From: Sipunculus nudus
Taxonomy: Eukaryota; Annelida; Sipuncula; Golfingiida; Sipunculidae
DNA length: 64,000 bases
Assembly: GCA_026874595.1 (NCBI GenBank)
Contig: CM049310.1
Coordinates: 67,906,056 to 67,970,055 of the forward strand
Direction of reading: 5' to 3'
Shown piece by piece: positions 47,041-60,175 of this stretch (position 1 is the stretch's first letter; every line of letters begins with the position of its first letter). Position numbers and translations under genes: made by a program. A model generated the notes under the pieces. That model was not told the origin of the DNA, ran no database searches, and worked only from the letters and a program-made list of their open reading frames with translations.

Positions 47041-48051
47041 AGCCCTCAGCCCTTAGGCTGATGGGCTATTGTTGTTACCGAAGCTGTCCGTCCGTCCGTC
47101 CGTACGGCGTCCGTTAACTTTTACCTTGTGAGCAGGATATCTTGAAAAGGATTCACCATCAGAATTTTATTTCCTCGGTAAAGATGTATATCCACAAAAT
47201 CTCGGTCAAGTTCGAAGATGGGTGACCTTGACCTATTATTCTACATTTTAGAGCTGATTATAGAAAACACTTAAATGCTTATCACTCAGGAACCATTTAG
47301 TGGATTTTCACAAAACTTACTATGTTTATTTGGACTGATAGTCTGTACCTGCTACACAACTTTCGTGGAGCCACCTACAGTTTCTGATTTTTAATGAATT
47401 TTTATTGCATTTTTCAACTTTGGGCTTGTGAGCGGGATATCTCTAAAAGGATTCACTGTAGGAACTTTATTATTTCGGTGAAGATGTATATTGACAAAAT
47501 CCCGGTCAAGTTCGAAGATGGGTGACCTTGACCTATTTTTCTACATTTTAGAGCTGATTATAGAAAAAACATTTAGAAGCTTATTTCTCAGGAACCGTTG
47601 GGTGGATTTTCACAATTCTTAATATGGTCATAGGGACTGATATTCTGTAACTGCTGCACAAGTTTTGGGGCGCCACCTACAATTTCTGATTTTTAATGAA
47701 TTTTTCTTAAATTTTTCAACTTTGGCCTTGTGAGCGGGATATCTCTAAAAGGATTCAAAATAGGAATTTTATTTCTTTGGTGAAGATGTATAACGACAAA
47801 ATCTCGGTCAAGTTCGAAGATGGGTGACCTTGACCTACTTTTCAAGGTCACAGAGCTTATAATAGAATAAAACTTAGAAGCTTATTTTTCAGGAAGCATT
47901 TGGTGGATTTGTTATGAATCATGGTACATACCTCTCCGTTTTAAAAAATTTAAATAAGTGAGACATGTACAGATAAACATCCATGTGAGAACAGATATTT
48001 AGTACTTGTTACTGTTACCACCTCTAAACACTGTTCTTTTGGCTGAGGGCT
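47041..48051 (+). repeat. R4-family hairpin element with perfect 11-bp ends
   Basis: AGCCCTCAGCC at 47041 and GGCTGAGGGCT at 48041-48051 are exact complements. The head also folds on itself (AGCCC, CAGCC / GGCTG, GGGCT; 47041-47067), and is followed by GTCCGTCCGTCCGTCC and GTCCGTTAAC. The interior has three units of about 300 bp, each with 'gtgagcgggatatctctaaa' and 'gatgggtgaccttgaccta' (starts near 47126, 47426 and 47728). It is non-coding. Confidence 0.8.
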
Positions 48052-48224
48052 TTTGTCAGCTTCTGCTGATATTCTAGTTTATCATATATTGTAAATGAAC
48101 CTAATAACAACAGATCATGTAGTCGTGATCAGCATAAATTTTTTTTATGGAGATAAAAAATATCAGATTCTGCAACACTAGGCAGCGAGAAATGTCTATA
48201 GGAATAAAGAAGTCAGTGGTTTTT

Positions 48225-48906
48225 TGTTAACAAATAATTTTAATTTATTTTCAGAACAATCCTAACACTACAATACACTTAATCAATACAATTATACAGT
48301 ATAACAATAATAAAAATGTACAGTACCAGAGAGTCCGGATCCTAGGCTTTGATATCTGAATACCACCACTGTCACAGCACAACAAGAGTCCTTTAACACA
48401 AGCAATCCACGTAAACAGTTCAAATTAATCTTCTCGGAGAATAGTCCGATTTAATCTCGAAAACAATCTGTTATAATCCAAAAGTGAATTTCTGGTAATA
48501 ATCCAAAAGGCAAACTGGAGACAAAACGTATAAAATCTGTTACAAAGTCTGTAGAATATCTGTAAGTTCTGCAATTATCATAATAGCCACAAAAAAATGA
48601 CGAGAGAGTCGCACTCTTCTGTGTCCACTGGTTTTTTTCTCCCTGCCGGCTCTAAACACAGCCCCTATTTATAGCTTTTTCAGCTGAAGCCCTAAACCTT
48701 CTATATTAACAAACATTCAAAGAACACAACAATACACATGCACCCATAGCGCATGAACAGACCTGAAATTTCTAGACTACAACAAGCACTGTCTCTACAA
48801 GCCAGGGTTCAGCAAGTGCGGTTCCCATAGCAGTGCACAGGGATGTGCTTAACACGAATCATAATGCCTTGCACATGCCAAGTTATGTAATATCCCGCGC
48901 ATAACA
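48225..48906 (-). mobile_element. Solo-LTR-like segment, TG...CA ends
   Basis: On the minus strand the segment begins TGTTATGCGCGGGATATT (48906) and ends TTGTTAACA (48225). It has a TATA box in 'gctataaataggggc' (about 48668) and AATAAA near 48250, just before the end. Size (682 bp), end dinucleotides and signal order fit an LTR. No coding region or primer-binding site adjoins it and I saw no target duplication, so this is a tentative solo LTR. It is not obviously the same family as the segment at 19510. Confidence 0.5.
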
Positions 48907-48980
48907 AACAGATACATGTAACAATATCAAGTATATTTTATCTTAGTGGTTACATAAGCTAACATATTCAACACATTGTG

Positions 48981-49282
48981 GAGCTTGGTGGCGCAATGGT
49001 AAGTGAGCTGGACTCGTGTGACTGCAAGGTTTTCGAATTGTCATCTGCACTAAGACTCCTAGCCAAAGTCTATCCATGCAACCCAGGAGTGAATGGGTAC
49101 TGGTCATGGGAGGCAGACAAATGTAGAACAATAACCTTCTGCTTGGGTTGTATGCTTCAAAGGGAGATGAGAAAAGCTACAGGAATGAACAGGCCAGAAA
49201 AACCAGGAAGGCAAAGTGTAAAGTCTGATGAGACTGACATCGTCGGTGATAACAGACTATAAACCCCCACCTTTACCTTTAT
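48981..49282 (+). mobile_element. tRNA-derived SINE
   Basis: A polymerase III A box, TGGCGCAATGG (48989-48999), lies about 30 bp upstream of a B-box-like GGTTTTCGAATTG (49028-49040). The spacing is that of a tRNA head but no cloverleaf is intact. A body of about 200 bp follows and ends in a CCTTTA short tandem ('ccacctttacctttatg', about 49268-49283), a typical SINE tail. Single copy in this window. Confidence 0.6.
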
Positions 49283-49374
49283 GTTCAAGCTACAACAATC
49301 ATACAGTTTCCTTTCAGCAAAGTTAAATAAAAAATAACATAACTTGAACATTTGTTTTGGTCATATTTAATTGT

Positions 49375-50255
49375 GAAAGATTTATCTTTTTGTATTATTT
49401 TTTCTCAAGCCAAACCGAGCTGCACAAAACCGGCTCACTTACGCTTAATGAAATATCGGCGGCGCCTGCAAATAAACTATGGGTTAGGCTAGGCTTGATC
49501 TGAACTCAGCTGGTGGTGGCGCAAAATGGTGGCAGCACCGGGCTCCAAAGATATTTTACTATGGTAACCGCTGATGTCAAAAATTTCCCAGTTGTACTTT
49601 GACCTGTTCCTGACTTATGCCTGATAAAATATTTTTCAACAGACTTCTGATCTATATGAGAATTATGAGAAGCCTTTGAGATGGAATATATGTTGTTGAC
49701 TGCGAAATACATCGATAAATTCAACATTTCGACTTCAAGTGGAGATGTTTAAATATTTCCACCAACATTGAATGGCCATATAGCCCATTCAAAAGTTCCT
49801 GTTTTAAAATGAGGGTACAGTAGGCTTGCACTTGTTATAAGAAAACACAAATACCTCTGAAGTTGCATGCATAGGAATTGTTCCCAGTATTAGGTGTGTA
49901 ATGGAGGATGAGTACAGCATGACTTTCATGCTTAGCCTGGGGTTAACACCAGATAATATCAGCTTGACTGAACTGTTATCCTGCTTGATGCACCTGTCAA
50001 TGTGAAGCACAGAACTGTCGGGTCGCTGCATGAGGTCACGTGCATTTTGTTGGCGCTTCCTTGCTTCCAGTGCTAGTCTGATTTATTCTGCTGTCCCTGG
50101 CGTGTATCTGTCCATTTTATCTCAGCTGACAGAAAGTTATCTGAGCAATAGCGATTACTCTTTGTCTGTCTTCTGTCCATCCACCGTCCATTAACAAGGC
50201 ACAAATTGTAACAGCTAGACCTAGAAACTCCTTACTGAACACCCATATAGGTCCA
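49375..50255. repeat. Duplication block A, copy 1
   Basis: This 0.88-kb block recurs almost base for base at 52209-53089 (offset 2834). Both copies contain the same 73- and 75-codon minus-strand frames, which I do not consider genes. The left edge is at GAAAG (49375) and the right edge at AGGTCCA (50249-50255), where it joins block B. An R2 head (AGCTGACAGAAAGTTATC) lies at about 50122. Confidence 0.9.
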
Positions 50256-52213
50256 TGAAAAATCTCCTTGGATACCTGAATTAAGGTCTCTGTTACCCAA
50301 ATCCTTTGAGATATGCTTCACTTGAATTGGGACATCACCTACAAAATTTGGCATTCAGATGATAAAATTCCTTTTGTGAATGTTTTTCAAGACAGCTTAG
50401 CGTCATGACCCCTGGTTCACTTGTTGAGACCTTCAAAGATGCAGTCGTCTGTTAACAGGACACAATTCGTAACAACTGAACATAGGATCTTATAAGTTGA
50501 CATCCAGAGAGGTCATAGGCAAGTCTCAATGGAAACCTGAAATTAAGTCTCTGTTACCTCTATCCTTTTAGCTATTGGGCTCATAAGTACCACCCACAAT
50601 TATAAAAAATTGATACATATAAAGCTCCGGTATCTGAAAACTAATGCATTGATCACCATGATGTTTTGCATGCATATTAATCATGGAGTGTGTCATCAAT
50701 TCCCTCAGACTGGTGTTTCTACCTGTATTTGTACAAATTTTTATGCATTTTTTCTCTTTTTTTTAGACCTTCGAAGATGTGGTCTTCCATTAACAGGGCA
50801 CAAATCGTAATCTTATAATTATCTAACTTGACACCCAGGGAGGTCTCTGAATAATCTTCTTGGAAATATGCCATTAGGTCTCTGTTACCTATATCCTCTT
50901 GAGCTTTAGGGCTAAGAAGTACCCCTGGAATAATTTACAAGGCCTACAGGCCTAATGCGAACATGTGCAATGGGATATATAACACTTTAATGCTTCCAGG
51001 CTATACAATTACTTTTCAAATACACGTGTGTGACATGGATATGTACAATGCAAACACTGAACATTTTGAACCCAAGTACACATATACCAATTACACAAAC
51101 GTCACTGCTAAAATACTGACATCGGAGCGCACAACACAAAAATTATTGTAGTTGGCACCACCAGTCTCGTGCATGAGAAAGCCATAAAAATGTATTGAGA
51201 TTTAAAATTGCAGGCAGATACTTCAAACCAACCTTTTGCTTTGTGCACAGAAATTAAGGAAACCCCTCAATTTTTTAATAAAAATCTATTTTCACACTTC
51301 AGGACTGTCTAATATTAAAACCACTTATCTGTTTTTCCTCATATTTACCATAAATATTCCTCTGTAGAGTTCATATGTACATGAAGCAGTAACAACACAG
51401 ACCCCTCCCCCACCCACCCCTTCAATACACAGGACTAATAAACAAGATGAATCTTATAATTTTAATGTTAAATAAATTCTTTTGTTCAGACTTAGACAAT
51501 TTTGATTTTTTTAAGAAAAAAAAAGATCAGGAATTTAATCCTAATATTTTAAATGTTGTAAAATATTAGGATCTAATGTAATGCTAACTGACATGATTTA
51601 AGAAGATATAAATACTTTGTAGCATTTCATTCATATCTCTTAAAGTTTGCGGGGCCTAGGTGTTAATAACACTGTTAACTTAGTATTAAAATTAGGAATA
51701 TTGGTCATACTTTGTGGGATTAATTTTTAACTCATATGGCCATATATTTAACTTTTGAAAACTTAATTACCTCTAAACATTTTTTTCCCTTGGTACATCA
51801 CTAAATGGTTTAGCTCATGTCGATTATTCTATAATTTACAGTTTCATTTTAGCAGGGCCATTTTCTCTTAGCTTTTCAAATAATAATATACATGAAAAAC
51901 CAAAAGAAATAAAAATACTTTGCAGTTACTAATATTTTCCAAAATTCAGCTGAGCGATGTGACCCATGGGTCCCTTGTTTACGAATATTTACGCAGTTAT
52001 AGCGAACCTGTGAGCTAATGCGATGGTGCGGCGTCGTCCGTCTTGCGTCGTGCATTGTGCGTCGTCCGTCGTCTGTACGTTAACCTATACTATCTCGAAA
52101 ACGGCAGGAGCTAGCATCACCAAACTTTATGCAAAAAATCAGTCATCTACAAAACTCTCGGATTTTGTTTATTTTTTGGCTATCTGCATTTACTTAGATT
52201 TTATAGGGGAAAG
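50251..52213. repeat. Duplication block B, copy 1 (R2, R1 and R6 pieces)
   Basis: This 1.96-kb block recurs at 55022-56985 (offset 4771-4772), with only a handful of differences, such as 'ctggtgtttc' versus 'ctggtgattc' and one T in a T-run. It is made of R2 units (to about 50950), a segment with a 62-codon frame (50963), R1 3' sequence ending 'cagctgagcgatgtgaccc' at about 51968, and an R6 head from 51983. It joins block A copy 2 at GAAAG (52209-52213). Confidence 0.9.
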
Positions 52214-53089
52214 ATTTATCTTTTTGTATTATTTTTTCTCAAGCCAAACCGAGCTGCACAAAACCGGCTCACTTACGCTTAATGAAATATCGGCGGCGCC
52301 TGCAAATAAACTATGGGTTAGGCTAGGCTTGATCTGAACTCAGCTGGTGGTGGCGCAAAATGGTGGCAGCACCGGGCTCCAAAGATATTTTACTATGGTA
52401 ACCGCTGATGTCAAAAATTTCCCAGTTGTACTTTGACCTGTTCCTGACTTATGCCTGATAAAATATTTTTCAACAGACTTCTGATCTATATGAGAATTAT
52501 GAGAAGCCTTTGAGATGGAATATATGTTGTTGACTGCGAAATACATCGATAAATTCAACATTTCGACTTCAAGTGGAGATGTTTAAATATTTCCACCAAC
52601 ATTGAATGGCCATATAGCCCATTCAAAAGTTCCTGTTTTAAAATGAGGGTACAGTAGGCTTGCACTTGTTATAAGAAAACACAAATACCTCTGAAGTTGC
52701 ATGCATAGGAATTGTTCCCAGTATTAGGTGTGTAATGGAGGATGAGTACAGCATGACTTTCATGCTTAGCCTGGGGTTAACACCAGATAATATCAGCTTG
52801 ACTGAACTGTTATCCTGCTTGATGCACCTGTCAATGTGAAGCACAGAACTGTCGGGTCGCTGCATGAGGTCACGTGCATTTTGTTGGCGCTTCCTTGCTT
52901 CCAGTGCTAGTCTGATTTATTCTGCTGTCCCTGGCGTGTATCTGTCCATTTTATCTCAGCTGACAGAAAGTTATCTGAGCAATAGCGATTACTCTTTGTC
53001 TGTCTTCTGTCCATCCACCGTCCATTAACAAGGCACAAATTGTAACAGCTAGACCTAGAAACTCCTTACTGAACACCCATATAGGTCCA
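52209..53089. repeat. Duplication block A, copy 2
   Basis: Second copy of 49375-50255. To its right the sequence continues without a break into segment X, as expected if this is the ancestral arrangement. Confidence 0.9.
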
Positions 53090-55021
53090 AAAAAATCTGC
53101 TTGGAAACTTTAATTTAGGTCACTACGACCTATATCCTCCGAGCTATTGGGCTAGAAAGTACCCCCAAGAATAATCAAATTTTAATACAAAAAAATGCAA
53201 GTATCTGAATAACTAATCTGCATTGAATGCCATGATTCTTTGAATGTTGGCTACCTAGACAGTCCACACTCCATCCATTGCGCAGCCGACAATGCTTTAA
53301 CTGATATCACTAAGTGTCAGCTGCCCAGGTGTTGGACATTCTACACCTAGTAGTAATAGTGAGTAAAATGTTGCTGAATTTAGAAAAAAAGGTAACAGGG
53401 GTGGACTTTTAACTTGGAAAATGAAAACACTAAATGCAGAATCACATTTCATGTAACTTAAGTATAAAAATACAGTAAATATTTAATTCTTATGCACTTG
53501 AATACATACACCTACACTACATGTATTTCAAAAGCATGTATTTGCATTTCATTGACTGACCAGGTCAGGTGATTAATGCACTGTACACATTTTATTGCGT
53601 TTATTTTGCTATAGATCCCTTTTTATGATCCATTGATGTTATTGTGGGTATTTATTAGCTTAATGGTTTGGCAATTAGACACACGAATGATTTCATAAGT
53701 TTATACCACTAGTGGGTAGAGAGCAGATTCTGAGTTCCTGGTGAGTAGTGAGTAGTTACTGAATATATGTTGGTCTTTAGGGCTTCACATAGAATAAAGG
53801 GTTAAAATAAAGGATAGTTAATAGTGACTTGTCAGCACCATGGCAGTCAACATCTCTGTTGGGGAATTTCCCTCTTTTTTTGTGATTTGGAGACAAAGTT
53901 AAATCTGTAACAAAAGTCCCATCATTTCAAATTGTGGAAATGGGATTCTAAAACCATTGCTGGATCTAAGAAGCGGTGTTCTAATGAGTCATTTAACCCT
54001 GAAATAAAATACACATCCCTTGCACACGTATTCAGGTGTCCATGGTGGCCGCTAATATAAAAATATTGTCCATTCTGATTAAAGGTAGCAGGACTGGTCC
54101 CCCCACATAACCTGACTGTGTTTCAGTTTTTCCTTTGCATTGAACAATCTTATGCCTTAGGACCCGTTAAAGTATACATTTTATGAAAGCTAAGGAGATT
54201 TTTTACATTTTGATAAATATAAACTTTGTTTTGGAGGAACGTATTTCAATTCATAAGCTTTTTAAAGCACCTGTTTTTTTTCGAATGTTTACACTTTTTT
54301 TTCTCTATTTCTGAGACCTTCACAACACACAAATCGTAACCATTGGATCTAGAAACTTCTGACTGGACATCCTTGAAGGTCCATGAAAAATCTCCTTTGA
54401 AACCTAAAATTAGGTCTCTTTTACCCATATCCTCCAAGCTATGGGGCTCAGAAGTATCCCCCAGAATATTCAGTATCTGAACAACTAATGCATTGATCAC
54501 CAACTGAAGATTCTTTACATGCATATTTATCATGGACTACTTCATCAGTTTAAGCAGACTGGTGGCACTACCTTGACTTTTTTTTTATTGTTTACGCATT
54601 TTTTCTTTATTTTTGAGACCTACAAAGATGCAGTCGTCGGTTAACAGGGTACAAATCGTAACCATTCAATCTAGAATCTTCTAATTTAACATAAAGGGAA
54701 GTCCATGGAAAGTCTCCTTGGAAACCTAAAATTAGTTCTCTGTTACCCATATCCCTCGAGCTATAGCGCTTGTAAATACCCCTCAGTATAAAAAAAAAAC
54801 TGTTACAAAACCTCCAGTTTCTGAACACCTAATGCATTGCCATTGATCACCATGATTCTTAGCATGCATATTCATCATGGAATATTTCATCAGTTCCTGC
54901 AGAACATTTCTGCATTTTCTTTAATTTATAATTTTTAGACCTTTGAAGATGCGGTCATCCGTTAACAGGGCACAAATCTTAACCATTGCACCTTGAATCT
55001 TCTAAATTGACACGCAGGAAG
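53090..55021. other. Segment X, present once between blocks A and B
   Basis: It starts with an R2 unit fragment (to about 53250), then about 1 kb of unrecognised AT-rich DNA, then R2-like units from about 54250 ('ttaacagggtacaaatcgta' near 54641 and 'ttaacagggcacaaatctta' near 54962). It has no counterpart between the first A and B copies. No gene was seen. Confidence 0.6.
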
Positions 55022-56985
55022 GTCCATGAAAAATCTCCTTGGATACCTGAATTAAGGTCTCTGTTACCCAAATCCTTTGAGATATGCTTCACTTGAATTG
55101 GGACATCACCTACAAAATTTGGCATTCAGATGATAAAATTCCTTTTGTGAATGTTTTTCTAGACAGCTTAGCGTCATGACCCCTGGTTCACTTGTTGAGA
55201 CCTTCAAAGATGCAGTCGTCTGTTAACAGGACACAATTCGTAACAACTGAACATAGGATCTTATAAGTTGACATCCAGAGAGGTCATAGGCAAGTCTCAA
55301 TGGAAACCTGAAATTAAGTCTCTGTTACCTCTATCCTTTTAGCTATTGGGCTCATAAGTACCACCCACAATTATAAAAAATTGATACATATAAAGCTCCG
55401 GTATCTGAAAACTAATGCATTGATCACCATGATGTTTTGCATGCATATTAATCATGGAGTGTGTCATCAATTCCCTCAGACTGGTGATTCTACCTGTATT
55501 TGTACAAATTTTTATGCATTTTTTCTCTTTTTTTTTAGACCTTCGAAGATGTGGTCTTCCATTAACAGGGCACAAATCGTAATCTTATAATTATCTAACT
55601 TGACACCCAGGGAGGTCTCTGAATAATCTTCTTGGAAATATGCCATTAGGTCTCTGTTACCTATATCCTCTTGAGCTTTAGGGCTAAGAAGTACCCCTGG
55701 AATAATTTACAAGGCCTACAGGCCTAATGCGAACATGTGCAATGGGATATATAACACTTTAATGCGTCCAGGCTATACAATTACTTTTCAAATACACGTG
55801 TGTGACATGGATATGTACAATGCAAACACTGAACATTTTGAACCCAAGTACACATATACCAATTACACAAACGTCACTGCTAAAATACTGACATCGGAGC
55901 GCACAACACAAAAATTATTGTAGTTGGCACCACCAGTCTCGTGCATGAGAAAGCCATAAAAATGTATTGAGATTTAAAATTGCAGGCAGATACTTCAAAC
56001 CAACCTTTTGCTTTGTGCACAGAAATTAAGGAAACCCCTCAATTTTTTAATAAAAATCTATTTTCACACTTCAGGACTGTCTAATATTAAAACCACTTAT
56101 CTGTTTTTCCTCATATTTACCATAAATATTCCTCTGTAGAGTTCATATGTACATGAAGCAGTAACAACACAGACTCCTCCCCCACCCACCCCTTCAATAC
56201 ACAGGACTAATAAACAAGATGAATCTTATAATTTTAATGTTAAATAAATTCTTTTGTTCAGACTTAGACAATTTTGATTTTTTTAAGAAAAAAAAAGATC
56301 AGGAATTTAATCCTAATATTTTAAATGTTGTAAAATATTAGGATCTAATGTAATGCTAACTGACATGATTTAAGAAGATATAAATACTTTGTAGCATTTC
56401 ATTCATATCTCTTAAAGTTTGCGGGGCCTAGGTGTTAATAACACTGTTAACTTAGTATTAAAATTAGGAATATTGGTCATACTTTGTGGGATTAATTTTT
56501 AACTCATATGGCCATATATTTAACTTTTGAAAACTTAATTACCTCTAAACATTTTTTTCCCTTGGTACATCACTAAATGGTTTAGCTCATGTCGATTATT
56601 CTATAATTTACAGTTTCATTTTAGCAGGGCCATTTTCTCTTAGCTTTTCAAATAATAATATACATGAAAAACCAAAAGAAATAAAAATACTTTGCAGTTA
56701 CTAATATTTTCCAAAATTCAGCTGAGCGATGTGACCCATGGGTCCCTTGTTTACGAATATTTACGCAGTTATAGCGAACCTGTGAGCTAATGCGATGGTG
56801 CGGCGTCGTCCGTCTTGCGTCGTGCATTGTGCGTCGTCCGTCGTCTGTACGTTAACCTATACTATCTCGAAAACGGCAGGAGCTAGCATCACCAAACTTT
56901 ATGCAAAAAATCAGTCATCTACAAAACTCTCGGATTTTGTTTATTTTTTGGCTATCTGCATTTACTTAGATTTTATAGGGGAAAG
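55022..56985. repeat. Duplication block B, copy 2
   Basis: Second copy of 50251-52213. Its right end runs on into intact R6 sequence ('tctgaacctttaaaaatc'), which matches the R6 copy at 2320, so this edge is the ancestral one. Confidence 0.9.
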
Positions 56986-57800
56986 TTTTCTGAACCTTTA
57001 AAAATCTTCTCCGAAATCGTCCAACCAAATTGTCTAATATTTCACAGAAATAATCCCAGAATCAATCTCTCTCATGTTTGTGCGAATTGTTCCAGTTCGG
57101 CGATTTTTGGCCGATTTACATGAAGTTGAACTTAGTTCTCTGTCCAAAAATGCATACAAAAATTTCAATCTCAGAAACGGCTGGAGCTATATCATCACCA
57201 ATGGTTATGCCAATGTTGGTCACATGAGTCATATCTGATATTGAAGTATTGGTGGCGCCATCTGTATCAGCCTTTTTTGTACGGGGGTCATCAGTGCCTG
57301 TATCATACTGAGGGCTACAAAAAACTTCTTCTCTGAAACCATATGGCCAAATTGTTTAATATCGCACAGAAATGATCCTAGGGTAGTGCTTTCTGAAGGT
57401 TGTTCAAATGGTCTCTGTTCATTACTTTTGGCTGAGTTAGGGAAGTCATTTGCCAAAACAGCCCATTTTAGCTCAGTGGCTACAAAGATCTTCTTCTCAA
57501 AAACCTCCGGGCCAGATTCTTAAATCTCACACATTAATTATCCTCAGATGTTGATAATTTAAGTTTGTTCAAATGGTTGTGGCTCAGTGATTTTCGGGTG
57601 AGTTATGGGAAGCTGAACTTAGCAAGTTTGCTGTATCTTACTGTACGAGTTATAAACCTGCAAAACGTTTTTTCGACTGACGCCACTGAAGCCAATTTGT
57701 TTAATATTTTACAAGAATATTCCCTAGAAAATTTCTTATAATAATTGTCCTTAAATGGTTTCACATTTATGATTTTTGGCTGAATTGTGGAGATAGATTC
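56986..57800 (+). repeat. R6-family body
   Basis: It continues the R6 copy whose head is at about 56765. Phrases such as 'cctttaaaaatcttct', 'tgccaatgttggtcacatga' and 'ggtggcgccatctgtat' match or resemble 2330-2590. The short minus-strand frame at 57456-57229 is a by-product. The region from 57800 to about 58200 is AT-rich and featureless. Confidence 0.55.
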
Positions 57801-58199
57801 ATTTTACCGTATATGTTAGAAGCAGTTACATCTAGCCTGGCACCGATTTATCAGCATCTATTACATCAATTCACTAGTCATTTAGATTTCAGGTTATCTA
57901 TGATTAATATTGACAAGAATTTTTTTAAAAGCGTATAAAAATTTTATATTTATAATTTAAACTAATCATACCAGGCAGTATTAACAACCACAGTTATTCA
58001 ACCCTGTGTGGCAATAATAGACAGCTGTACATGGATTATAAATAATTTGTATCCATTCTCACCTTATAATTCAGGAATTTGCCATCATTGAGATGTATCT
58101 GTATTATAATTTTGCATTCAGTTTATATCTGTAATAAGTAAACATGTATTCCTTATTTCCTTTTTAATAAAAAAATCGGCTAAAAAGCATTTTGTATTA

Positions 58200-58990
58200 G
58201 GAAAATTTATTTCAAAGATATTTCAAGTAGGGACCTTGAAATTTCTTAAATTTGGCATGTTGATCCATCTTGGAAAGTTTTCTTGTAAACCAGACAGGTG
58301 GTGCCACCTACCTTTGTTATCCTAAAATTAATAAATGCCATTTTTCTCAGGAGTGATTTGCAGTAAACTGTAAATATCCAAAGACCTTGGACTCCTTCGT
58401 CTTGTACTCAGGGCTGGTGGTGCCATCTGCAATCGTTTTCCTGTGGCGTCCATCCTTACATGTGCTTGGGTGAAATTGCTCATATCTCAGGAGTAGGGCA
58501 AGGTATTGGTCTGAAATTTGGCATGTTCATACATCCTGGAAATTTTTCTCGTAAAGCAAACAGGTGGTGCCACCTACCTTTGTTTTTGTAAATTAAATAA
58601 ATGCCCTTTTCTCAGGTGTGATTTGCAGTATTGGTCTTAAATTGTGCATATCTTCGACTCCCTCTTGTAGTCTATACTGGTGGTGCCATCAACAATCGTT
58701 TTCCCGTGGCGTTTATTCGTACATGTGCTTTGGGTGAAAATTGCTTATATCTCAGGAGTGGGTCAAGGTATTGGTCTGAAATTAGGTTTTCTCGTAAACC
58801 AGACGGGTAGGACCACTTTCCGTTTTTGTTGATTAAATTAATGCCTTTTTCTCAGGAGTGATTTGCAGTATTGGCCTATTGGTGCAACCTACAATCATGT
58901 TTACCTGGCAGACATTCATTTCACTCTATTTCCCCTTAACACTCAATCTATGCCTCACTTCACCTGCACTACTCTGATTTCGGCGGATAC
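58200..58990 (+). repeat. R7-like tandem units, about 250 bp
   Basis: The phrase 'tttctcaggagtgatttgca' or a near copy recurs near 58343, 58607 and 58850, together with 'aggtggtgccacctacctt' and 'atatctcaggagt'. It is related to the R7 units at 22480-23300. It is non-coding. Confidence 0.6.
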
Positions 58991-60175
58991 ACGTAGTCGC
59001 TTTCGACTGCCTGTATGTAGTTGTTTCATGCATCTGTGCACATAGTCGAAGATTGGTTTATAGCCTAAAATTGTTTATGACCATACATCTTTAATTGCTT
59101 GCGGTTGTGCTTTCGCTGTATAAATGACTGGTGGTGCCAGCTACAATCATTTTTGTCTTGTGTGCACCCATGCCAGAATTTCAGCAGTGATGTTTGTGTA
59201 ATTGTTTCTTTTTCAAAATGTTTAGTACTCGCATTGTTCATATACATGCTACATATGTACTTTAAAAGTCATGGTCCCGCTACGCTCCCGAGGCAGCGGA
59301 AATCTTGCGCTTCTTAAAAAACTACCGATTTTCCCGCTGCCTGCTTTGACCGTTTATGATGCACTTAACACCGGTCGGTGTACATTGGCCTGTCTGCTGA
59401 AAATACTGCTGATGTGTGACCTACCTAACGTGTCCTACCAAAATTTTATCTAACGCACCAAAAGCGTCCCAGTGCCTCGTTTTCAAAGGCTTCAAAATAA
59501 GTTGTGCATGAGTAGAAACAAAATTAGCTTATAAAAAAGTTGGTCTCTACAATTTGCTTTTTAATTGGTGAGAATGCAATAATGGAATTGTAGAAGGAGG
59601 GGAGACGGAGGCATCACTAAATACTCGGGTGCAACTTAAACTGGAATAATAATAAGTGAAGAAGGTTAAACAAATAATGCGATTAAATCTTTAGCATCAT
59701 TCGACCATTGGACGAATATGCAAACGGTTAAATTTTAAATTACAGATTAGAGTATGAACATGTTGTGTAGGCTATGTATATCACTTGCTGTCAACTACTA
59801 GAATTGCACAGTGATACCTTATATCGGTAGTCATCAAGGGTTCTGTCATAACGGTATATAAATCTAGAATTTGAAGTTTCCTCTCGATTAGAAGAACGGT
59901 TGTTAAATAAGGGTAAATATATTTAACCTATATCTAATTATATTTTAAATGACGTAGATGTTTGGAAGGATCTTCAAATATGGAGATAAAAAATATAGAC
60001 GCCAAACCTTTTAAAAGATTAATGGTCATAAGCCGATATTGGCTCGTAGTAATTACAGTAGGAATGACGTAAATAATGATCGAAAAACTATACATAATTA
60101 AAACAACCGAGGGTAAAGTATGCATTTTTAAGCTGTTCATGGTTCTTTTAGAAGTGGCACCTTATTTTTGCAGCT
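58991..60175. other. Flank and probable 3' UTR of the GAREM-like gene
   Basis: About 59320-59440 resembles the interior of the Tigger-like element at 16305. The rest, to 60175, is AT-rich and has no recognised feature; its right part should be the 3' UTR of the minus-strand gene. I could not place a polyadenylation signal with confidence. Confidence 0.4.

Noticed and set aside
49506-52865. Identical 73- and 75-codon minus-strand frames in both A blocks as conserved small genes
   Set aside because: Their identity reflects the recent block duplication and not selection; no domain or expression signal is visible.
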